Source: Megachile rotundata
Taxonomy: Eukaryota; Arthropoda; Insecta; Hymenoptera; Megachilidae
Direction of reading: 5' to 3'
Length of the DNA: 64,000 nucleotides
Assembly: GCF_050947335.1 (NCBI RefSeq)
Contig: NW_027473341.1
Span: 1,116,001-1,180,000, forward strand
A program made the translations under genes and the position numbers. This document shows, one piece after another, positions 14,212-30,019 of this stretch; within the stretch, counting starts at the first letter, position 1; each line of letters begins with the position of its first letter. The notes beneath the pieces are model-generated. The model was not told the origin of the DNA. It saw only the letters and a list, made by a program, of their open reading frames with translations, and did no database searches.

Positions 14212-14285
14212 ACATTCAAAATCATGCAATCACAATCATACAATCACAATCATGCAATCACAATCATACAATTATAATCATACAA
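14212..14285. repeat. Punctuation block, family 3 (type copy)
   Basis: Begins like family 2 through acaattataatcat, then returns to canonical units without the cgt and acaacc units. Copies begin at 20,579, 29,915, 34,288, 40,085 and 48,050. The 20,579, 34,288 and 40,085 copies share an extra cgtacaattat change and an acaaccacaatcat unit. They are the ones linked by the 13.7-kb and 5.8-kb duplications. Confidence 0.88.
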
Positions 14286-16767
14286 TCACAATCATACAAT
14301 CACAATCATACAATCACAATCATACAATCACAATCATACAATCGCAATCATACAATTACAATATCCCAAATACAATCTCCCAAATACAATCATACAATCA
14401 CAATCATACATACACAATCATACAATCACAATCATACAATCGCAATCATACAATCGCAATCATAAAATTACAATATCCCAAATACAATCTCCCAAATACA
14501 ATCATACAATCACAATCATACAATCACAATCATACAATCACAATCATACAATCACAATCATACAATCACAATCATACAATCACAATCATACAATCACAAT
14601 CATACAATCACAATCATACAATCGCAATAATACAATTACAATATCCCAAATACAATCTCCCAAATACAATCATACAATCACAATCACACAATCACAATCA
14701 TACAATCATAATCATACAATTACAATCATACATCACAATCATACAATCACAATCATACTATCACAATCATACAATCACAATCATACAGTCACAATCATAC
14801 AATCACAATCATACAATCACAATCATACAATCGCAATCATACAATTACAATCTCCCAAATACAATCTCCCAACTACAATTTTCCAAATACAATCATACAA
14901 TCACAATCATACAATCACAATCATACAATCACAATCATACAATCACAATCATACAATCATAATCATACAATTACAATCATACATCACAATCATACAATCA
15001 CAATCATACAATCGCAATCATACAATTACAATCTCCCAAATACAATCTCCCAAATACAATCACCCAAATACAATCATACAATCACAATCATACAATCATA
15101 ATCATACATTCAAAATCATGCAATCACAATCATACAATCACAATCATGCAATCACAATCATACAATCATAATCATGCAATCACAATCATACAGTCACAAT
15201 CGTACAATCACAATCGTACAATCACAATCGTACAACCACAATCAGACAATCACAATCATACAATCACAATCATACAATCACAATCATACAATCACAATCA
15301 TACAATCACAATCATACAATCACAAAAATACAATCATAATCATACAATCACAATCATACAATCGCAATCATACAATCACAATCATACAATCATAATCATG
15401 CAATCACAATCATACGATCGCAATCATACAATCACAATCATACCATCACAATCATACAATCACAATCATACAATCATACTCATACAATTACAATCATACA
15501 TCACAATCATACAATCACAATCATACAATCGCAATCATACAATAACAATCATACAATCGCAATCATACAATTACAATCTCCCAAATACAATCTCCCAAAT
15601 ACAATCTCCCAGATACAATCATACAATCACAATCATACAATCACAATCATACAATCATAATCATACAATTACAATCATACATCACAATCATACAATCACA
15701 ATCATACAATCGCAATCATACAATCACAATCATACAATCGCAATCATACAATTACAATCTCCCAAATACAATCTCCCAAATACAATCTCCCAAATACAAT
15801 CATACAATCACAATCATACAATCACAATCATACAATCACAATCATACAATCACAATCATACAATCACAATCATACTATCACAATCATACAATCACAATCA
15901 TACAATCACAATCATACAATCACAATCATACTTTCACAATCATACAATCACAATCATACAATCACAATCATACTATCACAATCGTACAATCACAATCGTA
16001 CAATCACAATCGTACATTCACAATCATACAATCACAATCATACAATCACAATCATACAATCACAATCATACAATCACAATCATACAATCACAATCATACA
16101 ATCACAATCATACAATCACAATCATACAATCACAATCATACAATCAGAATCATACAATCACATTCATACAATCGCAAGCATACAATCACAATCATACAAT
16201 CTCAATCATACAATCACAATCATACAATCATAATCATACAATTACAATCATACATCACAATCATACAATCACAATCATACAATCGCAATCATACAATTAC
16301 AATATCCCAAATACAATCTCCCAAATACAATCATACAATCACAATCATACAATCACAATCATACAATCACAATCATACAATCACAATCATACAATCACAA
16401 TCATACAATCACAATCATACAATCACAATCATACAATCACAATCATACAATCGCATTCATACAATCGCAATCATACAATCACAATCATACAATCGCAATC
16501 ATACAATTACAATCTCCCAAATACAATCTCCCAAATACAATCACCCAAATACAATCATACAATCACAATCATACAATCACAATCATACAATCATAATCAT
16601 ACAATTACAATCATACATCACAATCAGACAATCACAATCATACAATCGCAATCATATAATCACAATCATACAATCGCAATCATACAATTACAATCTCCCA
16701 AATGCAATCTCCCAAATACAATCTCCCAGATACAATCATACAATCACAATCATGCAATCACAATCAT

Positions 16768-16780
16768 ACAGCAGAATCAT
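16768..16780. repeat. Singleton 13-bp unit acagcagaatcat
   Basis: A one-base deletion in the acagtcagaatcat or acaatcagaatcat type of unit. The paralogues at about 18,735, 32,458 and 38,255 have acaatcagaatcat at full length. I found no second copy, so it postdates the duplications that made those paralogues. Confidence 0.85.
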
Positions 16781-17400
16781 ACAATCACAATCATACAATC
16801 ACAATCATACAATCACAATCATACAATCACAATCATACAATCACAATCATACAATCACAATCATACAATCACAATCATACAATCACAATCATACAATCAC
16901 AATCATACAATCACAATCATACTTTCACAATCATACAATCACAATCATACAATCACAATCATACAATCACAGTCATACAATCACAGTCATACAATCACAA
17001 TCATACTATCACAATCGTACAATCACAATCGTACAATCACAATCGTACATTCACAATCATAAAATCACAATCATACAATCACAATCATACAATCACAATC
17101 ATACAATCACAATCATACAATCACAATCATACAATCACAATCATACAATCAAAATCATACAATCACAATCATACAATCACATTCATACAATCGCAAGCAT
17201 ACAATCACAATCATACAATCTCAATCATACAATCACAATCATACAATCATAATCATACAATTACAATCATACATCACAATCATACAATCACAATCATACA
17301 ATCGCAATCATACAATTACAATATCCCAAATACAATCTCCCAAATACAATCATACAATCACAATCATACAATCACAATCATACAATCACAATCATACAAT

Positions 17401-18550
17401 CACAATCATACAATCATAATCATACAATTACAATCATACATCACAATCATACAATCACAATCATACAATCGCAATCATACAATCACAATCATACAATCGC
17501 AATCATACAATTACAATCTCCCAAATACAATCTCCCAAATACAATCTCCCAAATACAATCATACAATCACAATCATACAATCACAATCATACAATCACAA
17601 TCATACAATCACAATCATACAATCACAATCATACAATCATAATCATACAATTACAATCATACATCACAATCATACAATCACAATCATACAATCGCAATCA
17701 TACAATCACAATCATACAATCGCAATCATACAATTACAATCTCCCAAATACAATCTCCCAAATACAATCTCCCAAATACAATCATACAATCACAATCATA
17801 CAATCACAATCATACAATCACAATCATACAATCACAATCATACAATCACAATCATACTATCACAATCATACAATCACAATCATACATCACAATCATACAA
17901 TCACAATCATACAATCGCAATCATACAATTACAATATCCCAAATACAATCTCCCAAATACAATCATACAATCACAATCATACATACACAATCATACAATC
18001 ACAATCATACATACACAATCATACAATCACAATCATACAATCGCAATCATACAATCGCAATCATACAATTACAATATCCCAAATACAATCTCCCAAATAC
18101 AATCATACAATCACAATCATACAATCACAATCATACAATCATAATCATACAATTACAATCATACATCACAATCATACAATCACAATCATACAATCGCAAT
18201 CATACAATCACAATCATACAATCGCAATCATACAATTACAATCTCCCAAATACAATCTCCCAAATACAATCTCCCAAATACAATCATACAATCACAATCA
18301 TACAATCACAATCATACAATCACAATCATACAACCACAAACAGACAATCACAATCATACAATCACAATCATACAATCACAATCATACATCACAATCATAC
18401 AATCACAATCATACAATCGCAATCATACAATTACAATATCCCAAATACAATCTCCCAAATACAATCATACAATCACAATCATACATACACAATCATACAA
18501 TCACAATCATACATACACAATCATACAATCACAATCATACAATCGCAATC
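17401..18550. repeat. Cassette-dense linker
   Basis: About 1.15 kb rich in short units and CCAAAT cassettes. Two near-identical stretches of roughly 230 bp stand in tandem (about 17,410-17,570 and 17,640-17,790), each with a 13-bp unit, gcaatcat units and three ccaaat units. 17,880-18,290 resembles 13,670-14,080, with pairs of acatacacaatcat units. 18,330-18,550 repeats 13,612-13,830 (shift 4,718), including acaaccacaaacag. There are eight off-register 13-mers between 16,702 and 18,668, seven acatcacaatcat plus the acagcagaatcat at 16,768. No gene is present. Confidence 0.78.
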
Positions 18551-19866
18551 ATACAATCATAATCATACAATTACAATCATACATCACAATCAGACAATCA
18601 CAATCATACAATCGCAATCATATAATCACAATCATACAATCGCAATCATACAATTACAATCTCCCAAATGCAATCTCCCAAATACAATCTCCCAGATACA
18701 ATCATACAATCACAATCATGCAATCACAATCATACAATCAGAATCATACAATCACAATCATACAATCACAATCATACAATCACAATCATACAATCACAAT
18801 CATACAATCACAATCATACAATCACAATCATACAATCACAATCATACAATCACAATCATACAATCACAATCATACTTTCACAATCATACAATCACAATCA
18901 TACAATCACAATCATACAATCACAGTCATACAATCACAGTCATACAATCACAATCATACTATCACAATCGTACAATCACAATCGTACAATCACAATCGTA
19001 CATTCACAATCATACAATCACAATCATACAATCACAATCATACAATCACAATCATACAATCACAATCATACAATCACAATCATACAATCACAATCATACA
19101 ATCAAAATCATACAATCACAATCATACAATCACATTCATACAATCGCAAGCATACAATCACAATCATACAATCTCAATCATACAATCACAATCATACAAT
19201 CATAATCATACAATTACAATCATACATCACAATCATACAATCACAATCATACAATCGCAATCATACAATTACAATATCCCAAATACAATCTCCCAAATAC
19301 AATCATACAATCACAATCATACAATCACAATCATACAATCACAATCATACAATCACAATCATACAATCACAATCATACAATCACAATCATACAATCGCAT
19401 TCATACAATCGCAATCATACAATCACAATCATACAATCGCAATCATACAATTACAATCTCCCAAATACAATCTCCCAAATACAATCACCCAAATACAATC
19501 ATACAATCACAATCATACAATCACAATCATACAATCACAATCATACAATCACAATCATGCAATCACAATCATACAATCATAATCATACAAACACAATCAT
19601 ACAATCACAATCATACAATCACAATCATACAATCGCAATCATACAATTACAATCTCCCAAATACAATCTCCCAAATACAATCACCCAAATACAATCATAC
19701 AATCACAATCATACAATCACAATCATACAATCATAATCATACAATTACAATCATACAATCACAATTATGCAATCACAATCATACAATCGCATTCATACAA
19801 TCGCAATCATACAATCACAATCATACAATCACAATCATACAATCACAATCATAAAATCACAAAAAT

Positions 19867-19880
19867 ACCAACTTAATCAT
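19867..19880. repeat. accaacttaatcat marker unit (haplotype C)
   Basis: Same unit with C at the third base. Haplotype C copies also start at 33,576, 39,373 and 47,338. All four are followed by two acatacacaatcat-type units; in the first three of these the second reads gcatacacaatcat. Confidence 0.92.
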
Positions 19881-22198
19881 ACAATCACAATCATACAATC
19901 GCAATCGTACAATCACAATCATACAATCATAATCATACAATCACAATCATACGATCGCAATCATACAATCACAATCATACCATCACAATCATACAATCAC
20001 AATCATACAATCATAATCATACAATTACAATCATACATCACAATCATACAATCACAATCATACAATCGCAATCATACAATTACAATATCCCAAATACAAT
20101 CTCCCAAATACAATCATACAATCACAATCATACATACACAATCATACAATCACAATCATGCATACACAATCATACAATCACAATCATACAATCGCAATCA
20201 TACAATCGCAATCATACAATTACAATATCCCAAATACAATCTCCCAAATACAATCATACAATCACAATCATACAATCACAATCATACAATCATAATCATA
20301 CAATTACAATCATACATCACAATCATACAATCACAATCATACAATCGCAATCATACAATCACAATCATACAATCGCAATCATACAATTACAATCTCCCAA
20401 ATACAATCTCCCAAATACAATCTCCCAAATACAATCATACAATCACAATCATACAATCACAATCATACAATCACAATCATACAATCACAATCATACAATC
20501 ACAATCATACTATCACAATCATACAATCACAATCATACAATCACAATCATACAATCACAATCATACAATCACAATCATACATTCAAAATCATGCAATCAC
20601 AATCATACAATCACAATCATGCAATCACAATCGTACAATTATAATCATACAATCACAATCATACAATCACAATCATACAACCACAATCATACAATCACAA
20701 TCATACAATCGCAATCATACATTTACAATATCCCAAATACAATCTCCCAAATACAATCATACAATCACAATCATACATACACAATCATACAATCACAATC
20801 ATACAATCGCAATCATACAATCGCAATCATAAAATTACAATATCCCAAATACAATCTCCCAAATACAATCATACAATCACAATCATACAATCACAATCAT
20901 ACAATCACAATCATACAATCACAATCATACAATCACAATCATACAATCACAATCATACAATCACAATCATACAATCACAATCATACAATCGCAATAATAC
21001 AATTACAATATCCCAAATACAATCTCCCAAATACAATCATACAATCACAATCACACAATCACAATCATACAATCACAATCATACAATTACAATCATACAT
21101 CACAATCATACAATCACAATCATACTATCACAATCATACAATCACAATCATACAGTCACAATCATACAATCACAATCATACAATCACAATCATACAATCG
21201 CAATCATACAATTACAATCTCCCAAATACAATCTCCCAACTACAATTTTCCAAATACAATCATACAATCACAATCATACAATCACAATCATACAATCACA
21301 ATCATACAAACACAATCATACAATCATAATCATACAATTACAATCATACATCACAATCATACAATCACAATCATACAATCGCAATCATACAATTACAATC
21401 TCCCAAATACAATCTCCCAAATACAATCACCCAAATACAATCATACAATCACAATCATACAATCATAATCATACATTCAAAATCATGCAATCACAATCAT
21501 ACAATCACAATCATGCAATCACAATCATACAATCATAATCATGCAATCACAATCATACAGTCACAATCGTACAATCACAATCGTACAATCACAATCGTAC
21601 AACCACAATCAGACAATCACAATCATACAATCACAATCATACAATCACAATCATACAATCACAATCATACAATCACAATCATACAATCACAATCATACAA
21701 TCACAATCATACAATCACAATCATACAATCACAAAAATACAATCATAATCATACAATCACAATCATACAATCGCAATCATACAATCGCAATCATACAATC
21801 ACAATCATACAATCATAATCATGCAATCACAATCATACGATCGCAATCATACAATCACAATCATACCATCACAATCATACAATCACAATCATACAATCAT
21901 ACTCATACAATTACAATCATACATCACAATCATACAATCACAATCATACAATCGCAATCATACAATAACAATCATACAATTACAATCTCCCAAATACAAT
22001 CTCCCAAATACAATCTCCCAGATACAATCATACAATCACAATCATACAATCACAATCATACAATCATAATCATACAATTACAATCATACATCACAATCAT
22101 ACAATCACAATCATACAATCGCAATCATACAATCACAATCATACAATCGCAATCATACAATTACAATCTCCCAAATACAATCTCCCAAATACAATCTC

Positions 22199-22213
22199 GA
22201 AAAATACAATCAT
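22199..22213. repeat. 15-bp unit gaaaaatacaatcat, copy 1
   Basis: In place of ccaaatacaatcat the cassette reads gaaaaatacaatcat, one base longer through an extra A in the A-run. It is one of only two units longer than 14 bp that I noticed. Confidence 0.85.
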
Positions 22214-25200
22214 ACAATCACAATCATACAATCACAATCATACAATCACAATCATACAATCACAATCATACAATCACAATCATACTATCACAATCATACA
22301 ATCACAATCATACAATCACAATCATACAATCACAATCATACTTTCACAATCATACAATCACAATCATACAATCACAATCATACTTTCACAATCATACAAT
22401 CACAATCGTACAACCACAATCATACAATCACAATCATACAATCACAATCATACAATCACAATCATACTTTCAAAATCATACAATCACAATCATACAATCA
22501 CAATCATACAATCACAATCATACAATCACAGTCATACAATCACAATCATACAATCACAATCATACTATCACAATCATACAATCACAATCGTACAATCACA
22601 ATCGTACATTCACAATCATACAATCACAATCATACAATCACAATCATACAATCACAATCATACAATCACAATCATACAATCACAATCATACAATCACAAT
22701 CATACAATCACAATCATACAATCAGAATCATACAATCACATTCATACAATCGCAATCATACAATCACAATCATACAATCACAATCATACAATCACAATCA
22801 TACAATCAAAATCATACAATCACAATCATACAATCACATTCATACAATCGCAAGCATACAATCACAATCATACAATCTCAATCATACAATCACAATCATA
22901 CAATCATAATCATACAATTACAATCATACATCACAATCATACAATCACAATCATACAATCGCAATCATACAATTACAATATCCCAAATACAATCTCCCAA
23001 ATACAATCATACAATCACAATCATACAATCACAATCATACAATCACAATCATACAATCACAATCATACAATCGCATTCATACAATCGCAATCATACAATC
23101 ACAATCATACAATCGCAATCATACAATTACAATCTCCCAAATACAATCTCCCAAATACAATCACCCAAATACAATCATACAATCACAATCGTACAATCAC
23201 AATCATACAATCACAATCATACAATCACAATCATGCAATCACAATCATACAATCATAATCATACAAACACAATCATACAATCACAATCATACAATCACAA
23301 TCATACAATCACAATCATACAATCGCAATCATACAATTACAATCTCCCAAATACAATCTCCCAAATACAATCACCCAAATACAATCATACAATCACAATC
23401 ATACAATCACAATCATACAATCATAATCATACAATTACAATCATACATCACAATCAGACAATCACAATCATACAATCGCAATCATATAATCACAATCACA
23501 CAATCGCAATCATACAATTACAATCTCCCAAATACAATCTCCCAGATACAATCATACAATCACAATCATGCAATCACAATCATACAATCAGAATCATACA
23601 ATCACAATCATTCAATAACAATCGTGCAATCATAATCGTACAATCACAATCGCACAACCACAATCAGACAATCACACTCATACAATCACAATCATACAAT
23701 CACAATCATACAATCACAATCATACCATCACAATCATACTTTCACAATCATACAATCACAATCATACAATCACAATCATACAATCACAGTCATACAATCA
23801 CAATCATACAATCACAATCATACTATCACAATCATACAATCACAATCATACAATCACAATCATACAATCACAATCATACAATCATAATCATACAATCACA
23901 ATCATACAATCACAATCATACAATCACAATCATACTATCACAATCATACAATCACAATCATACAATCTCAATCATACAATCACAATCATACAATCATAAT
24001 CATACAATTACAATCATACATCACAATCATACAATCACAATCATACAATCGCAATCATACAATTACAATATCCCAAATACAATCTCCCAAATACAATCAT
24101 ACAATCACAATCATACAATCACAATCATACAATCATAATCATACAAACACAATCATACAATCACAATCATACAATCACAATCATACAATCGCAATCATAC
24201 AATTACAATCTCCCAAATACAATCTCCCAAATACAATCACCCAAATACAATCATACAATCACAATCATACAATCATAATCATACAATTACAATCATACAT
24301 CACAATCAGACAATCACAATCATACAATCGCAATCATATAATCACAATCACACAATCGCAATCATACAATTACAATCTCCCAAATACAATCTCCCAGATA
24401 CAATCATACAATCACAATCATGCAATCACAATCATACAATCAGAATCATACAATCACAATCATTCAATAACAATCGTACAATCATAATCGTACAATCACA
24501 ATCGCACAACCACAATCAGACAATCACACTCATACAATCACAATCATACAATCACAATCATACAATCACAATCATACCATCACAATCATACTTTCACAAT
24601 CATACAATCACAATCATACAATCACAATCATACAATCACAGTCATACAATCACAATCATACAATCACAATCATACTATCACAATCATACAATCACAATCA
24701 TACTTTCACAATCATACTTTCACAATCATACTATCACAATCATACAATCACAATCATACAATCACAGTCATACAATAACAATCATACAATCACAATCATA
24801 CAATCACAATCATACAATCACAAAAATACAATCATAATCATACAATCACAATCATACAATCGCAATCATACAATCACAATCATACAATCATAATCATGCA
24901 ATCACAATCATACGATCGCAATCATACAATCACAATCATACCATTACAATCATACAATCACAATCATACAATCATAATCATACAATTACAATCATACATC
25001 ACAATCATACAATCACAATCATACAATCGCAATCATACAATTACAATCTCCCAAATACAATCTCCCAAATACAATCATACAATCACAATCATACAATCAC
25101 AATCATACAATCACAATCATACAATCACAATCATACAATCACAATCATACTATCACAATCATACAATCACAATCATACAATCACAATCATACAATCACAA

Positions 25201-25512
25201 TCATACAATCACAATCATACAATCACAATCATACATTCAAAATCATGCAATCACAATCATACAATCACAATCATGCAATCACAATCATACAATTATAATC
25301 ATACAATCACAATCATTCAATCACAATCGTACAATCACAATCGTACAATCTCAATCGCACAACCACAATCACACAATCACACTCATACAATCACAATCAT
25401 ACAATCACAATCATACAATCACAATCATACTATCACAATCATACAATCACAATCATACAATCACAATCATACAATCGCAATCATACAATTACAATATCCC
25501 AAATACAATCAT

Positions 25513-25778
25513 ACAATCACAATCATACAATCACAATCATACAATCACAATCATACAATCACAATCATACAATCACAATCATACAATCACAATCATACAA
25601 TCACAATCATACAATCACAATCATACAATCACAATCATACAATCACAATCATACAATCACAATCATACAATCACAATCATACAATCACAATCATACAATC
25701 ACAATCATACAATCACAATCATACAATCACAATCATACAATCACAATCATACAATCACAATCATACAATCACAATCAT
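25513..25778. repeat. Variable canonical run, allele of 19 units
   Basis: Same junction, 266 bp, 19 units, the longest allele. It is followed by two cagtcat units. Confidence 0.93.
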
Positions 25779-26399
25779 ACAATCACAGTCATACAATCAC
25801 AGTCATACAATCACAATCATACTATCACAATCATACAATCACAATCGTACAATCACAATCGTACATTCACAATCATACAATCACAATCATACAATCACAA
25901 TCATACAATCACAATCATACAATCACAATCATACAATCACAATCATACAATCACAATCATACAATCACAATCATACAATCACAATCATACAATCACATTC
26001 ATACAATCGCAAGCATACAATCACAATCATACAATCTCAATCATACACTCACAATCATACAATCATAATCATACAATTACAATCATACATCACAATCATA
26101 CAATCACAATCATACAATCGCAATCATACAATTACAATATCCCAAATACAATCTCCCAAATAAAATCATACAATCACAATATCCCAAATACAATATCCCA
26201 AATACAATCTCCCAAATACAATCATACAATTACAATATCCCAAATACAATCTCCCAAATACAATCATACAATCACAATCATACAATCACAATCATACAAT
26301 CACAATCATACAATCACAATCATACAATCGCATTCATACAATCGCAATCATACAATCACAATCATACAATCGCAATCATACAATTACAATCTCCCAAAT

Positions 26400-26455
26400 A
26401 CAATCTCGCAAATACAATCACCCAAATACAATCTCGCAAATACAATCACCCAAAT
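26400..26455. repeat. CTCGCAAAT cassette, copy 5
   Basis: Counterpart of 10,641 at shift 15,759. Confidence 0.92.
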
Positions 26456-29400
26456 ACAATCATACAATCACAATCATACAATCATAATCATACAATCACA
26501 ATCATACAATCACAATCATACAATCACAATCATACTATCACAATCATACAATCACAATCATACAATCACAATCATACAATCACAATCATACAATCACAAT
26601 CATACAATCACAATCAGACATTCAAAATCATGCAATCACAATCATACAATCACAATCATGCAATCACAATCATACAATCATAATCATGCAATCACAATCA
26701 TACAATCACAATCGTACAATCACAATCGTACAATCACAATCGCACAACCACAATCAGACAATCACAATCATACAATCACAATCATACAATCACAATCATA
26801 CAATCACAATCATACAATCACAATCATACAATCACAATCATACAATCACAATCATACAATCACAATCATACAATCACAAAAATACAATCATAATCATACA
26901 ATCACAATCATACAATCGCAATCATACAATCACAATCATACAATCATAATCATGCAATCACAATCATACGATCGCAATCATACAATCACAATCATACCAT
27001 TACAATCATACAATCACAATCATACAATCATAATCATACAATTACAATCATACATCACAATCATACAATCACAATCATACAATCGCAATCATACAATTAC
27101 AATCTCCCAAATACAATCTCCCAAATACAATCACCCAAATACAATCATACAATCACAATCATACAATCATAATCATACATTCAAAATCATGCAATCACAA
27201 TCATACAATCACAATCATGCAATCACAATCATACAATCATAATCATGCAATCACAATCATACAATCACAATCGTACAATCACAATCGTACAATCACAATC
27301 GTACAACCACAATCAGACAATCACAATCATACAATCACAATCATACAATCACAATCATACAATCACAATCATACAATCACAATCATACAATCACAATCAT
27401 ACAATCACAATCATACAATCACAATCATACAATCACAAAAATACAATCATAATCATACAATCACAATCATACAATCGCAATCATACAATCACAATCATAC
27501 AATCATAATCATGCAATCACAATCATACGATCGCAATCATACAATCACAATCATACCATCACAATCATACAATCACAATCATACAATCATACTCATACAA
27601 TTACAATCATACATCACAATCAAACAATCACAATCATACAATCGCAATCATACAATCACAATCATACAATCGCAATCATACAATTACAATCTCCCAAATA
27701 CAATCTCCCAAATACAATCTCCCAGATACAATCATACAATCACAATCATGCAATCACAATCATACAGTCAGAATCATACAATCACAATCATTCAATAACA
27801 ATCGTACAATCACAATCGTGCAATCACAATCGCACAACCACAATCAGACAATCACACTCATACAATCACAATCATACAATCACAATCATACAATCACAAT
27901 CATACCATCACAATCATACTTTCACAATCATACAATCACAATCATACAATCACAATCATACAATCACAGTCATACAATCACAATCATACAATCACAATCA
28001 TACTATCACAATCATACAATCACAATCATACCATCACAATCATACAATCACAATCATACAATCATAATCATACAATCACAATCATACAATCACAATCATA
28101 CAATCACAATCATACAATCACAATCATACAATCGCAAGCATACAATCACAATCATACAATCTCAATCATACAATCACAATCATACAATCATAATCATACA
28201 ATTACAGTCATACATCACAATCATACAATCACAATCATACTATCACAATCATACAATCACAATCATTCAATCACAATCATACAATCACAATCATACAATC
28301 ACAGTCATACAATCACAATCATACAATCACAATCATACAATCATAATCATACAATCACAATCATACAATCACAATCATACAATCACAATCATACAATCAC
28401 AGTCATACAATCACAATCATACAATCACAATCATACAATCATAATCATACAATCACAATCATACAATCACAATCATACAATCACAATCATACAATCACAA
28501 TCATACAATCGCAAGCATACAATCACAATCATACAATCTCAATCATACAATCACAATCATACAATCACAATCATACTATCACAATCATACAATCACAATC
28601 ATTCAGTCACAATCATACAATCACAATCATACAATCACAATCATACAATCGCAATCATACAATTACAATCTCCCAAATACAATCTCCCAACTACAATCTC
28701 CCAAATACAATCATACAATCACAATCATACAATCACAATCATACAATCACAATCATACAATCACAATCATACAATCACAATCATACAATCACAATCATAC
28801 AATCACAATCATACAATCACAATCATACAATCACAATCATACAATCGCAATCATACAATCACCTTCATACAATCACAATCATACAATCGCAATCATACAA
28901 TCACAATCATACAATCTCAATCATACAATCACAATCATACAATCATAATCATACAATTACAATCATACATCACAATCATACAATCACAATCATACAATCG
29001 CAATCATACAATCACAATCATACAATCGCAATCATACAATCACAATCATACAATCTCAATCATACAATTACAATCATAGAATCATAATCATACAATTACA
29101 ACCATACATCACAATCATACAATCACAATCATACAATCGCAATCATACAATCACAATCATACAATCGCAATCATACAATTACAATCTCCCAAATACAATC
29201 TCCCAAATACAATCATACAATCACAATCATACAATCACAATCATACAATCATAATCATACAATCACAATCATACTTTCACAATCATACAATCACAATCAT
29301 ACAATCACAATCATACAATCACAATCATACAATCACAATCATACAATCACAATCATACAATCACAATCATACATCACAATCATACAATCACAATCATACA

Positions 29401-30019
29401 ATCGCAATCATACAATTACAATATCCCAAATACAATCTCCCAAATACAATCATACAATCACAATCATACATACACAATCATACAATCACAATCATACATA
29501 CACAATCATACAATCACAATCATACAATCGCAATCATACAATCGCAATCATACAATTACAATATCCCAAATACAATCTCCCAAATACAATCATACAATCA
29601 CAATCATACAATCACAATCATACAATCATAATCATACAATTACAATCATACATCACAATCATACAATCACAATCATACAATCGCAATCATACAATCACAA
29701 TCATACAATCGCAATCATACAATTACAATCTCCCAAATACAATCTCCCAAATACAATCTCCCAAATACAATCATACAATCACAATCATACAATCACAATC
29801 ATACAATCACAATCATACAATCACAATCATACAATCACAACCATACTATCACAATCATACAATCACAATCATACAATCACAATCATACAATCACAATCAT
29901 ACAATCACAATCATACATTCAAAATCATGCAATCACAATCATACAATCACAATCATGCAATCACAATCATACAATTATAATCATACAATCACAATCATAC
30001 AATCACAATCATACAATCA

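Larger units (their letters stand above)
12141..17400. repeat. Right part of the 8.2-kb block, copy A
   Basis: Together with 9,140-12,140 this pairs with 24,800-33,050. The shift is 15,661 at 9,235, 15,759 at 10,899, 15,801 at 11,990, 15,815 at 13,261, 15,703 at 14,252 and 15,689 at 15,146-16,752. The 112-bp drop near 13.55-13.67 kb is exactly eight units, present here (including acaatcgcaattat and acaaccacaaacag) and missing in the other copy. Other contents: an atagaatcat unit at 13,261, family-3 punctuation at 14,212, a ctcccaact / ttttccaaat cassette near 14,870, family-1b at 15,106, CGATCG at 15,415, a unique 13-mer at 16,768 and a third family of cgtac units near 17,020. Confidence 0.85.
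18551..24700. repeat. 6-kb higher-order repeat, copy A
   Basis: Matches 38,070-44,400. The shift is 19,520 at 18,668, 19,478 at 21,541, 19,492 at the 15-mer near 22,199, 19,506 at 23,611 and 19,744 at 24,463; the last change is an insertion of 238 bp (17 units) in the other copy. Its first 3.6 kb also matches 32,270-35,850 (shift 13,723, then 13,709 and 13,695). Contents: CCAAAT cassettes, the accaacttaatcat unit at 19,867, CGATCG at 19,952 and 21,838, a catgcatacacaatc variant near 20,158, family-3 punctuation at 20,579, family-1b at 21,473, the 15-bp unit at 22,199, and two blocks with ttcaataacaatcg at 23,611 and 24,463. Confidence 0.86.
24701..30019. repeat. 8.2-kb block, copy B (left part)
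   Basis: From about 24,800 this is the partner of 9,140-14,300. It holds CGATCG at 24,913, 26,969 and 27,528, family-2 punctuation at 25,233, the longest canonical run in its class (19 units, 25,513-25,778), a CTCGCAAAT cassette at 26,400, family-1 punctuation at 26,618, family-1b at 27,177, ttcaataacaatcg at 27,791, the atagaatcat unit at about 29,076 and family-3 punctuation at 29,915. Relative to the 25.4-kb counterpart at 9.7 kb it has extra units, including an actatcacaatcat, ahead of the ccaaat unit. A private accatactatc substitution sits near 29,842. The first 100 bp (24,701-24,800) has actttcac units shared with 44.9 and 54.4 kb. Confidence 0.84.

Noticed and set aside
16650..16662. 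TATAAT-like word in atcatataatcac (also near 18,629, 23,486, 32,342, 38,139 and others)
   Set aside because: One substitution in the satellite unit creates it; there is no matching upstream element and no gene downstream.
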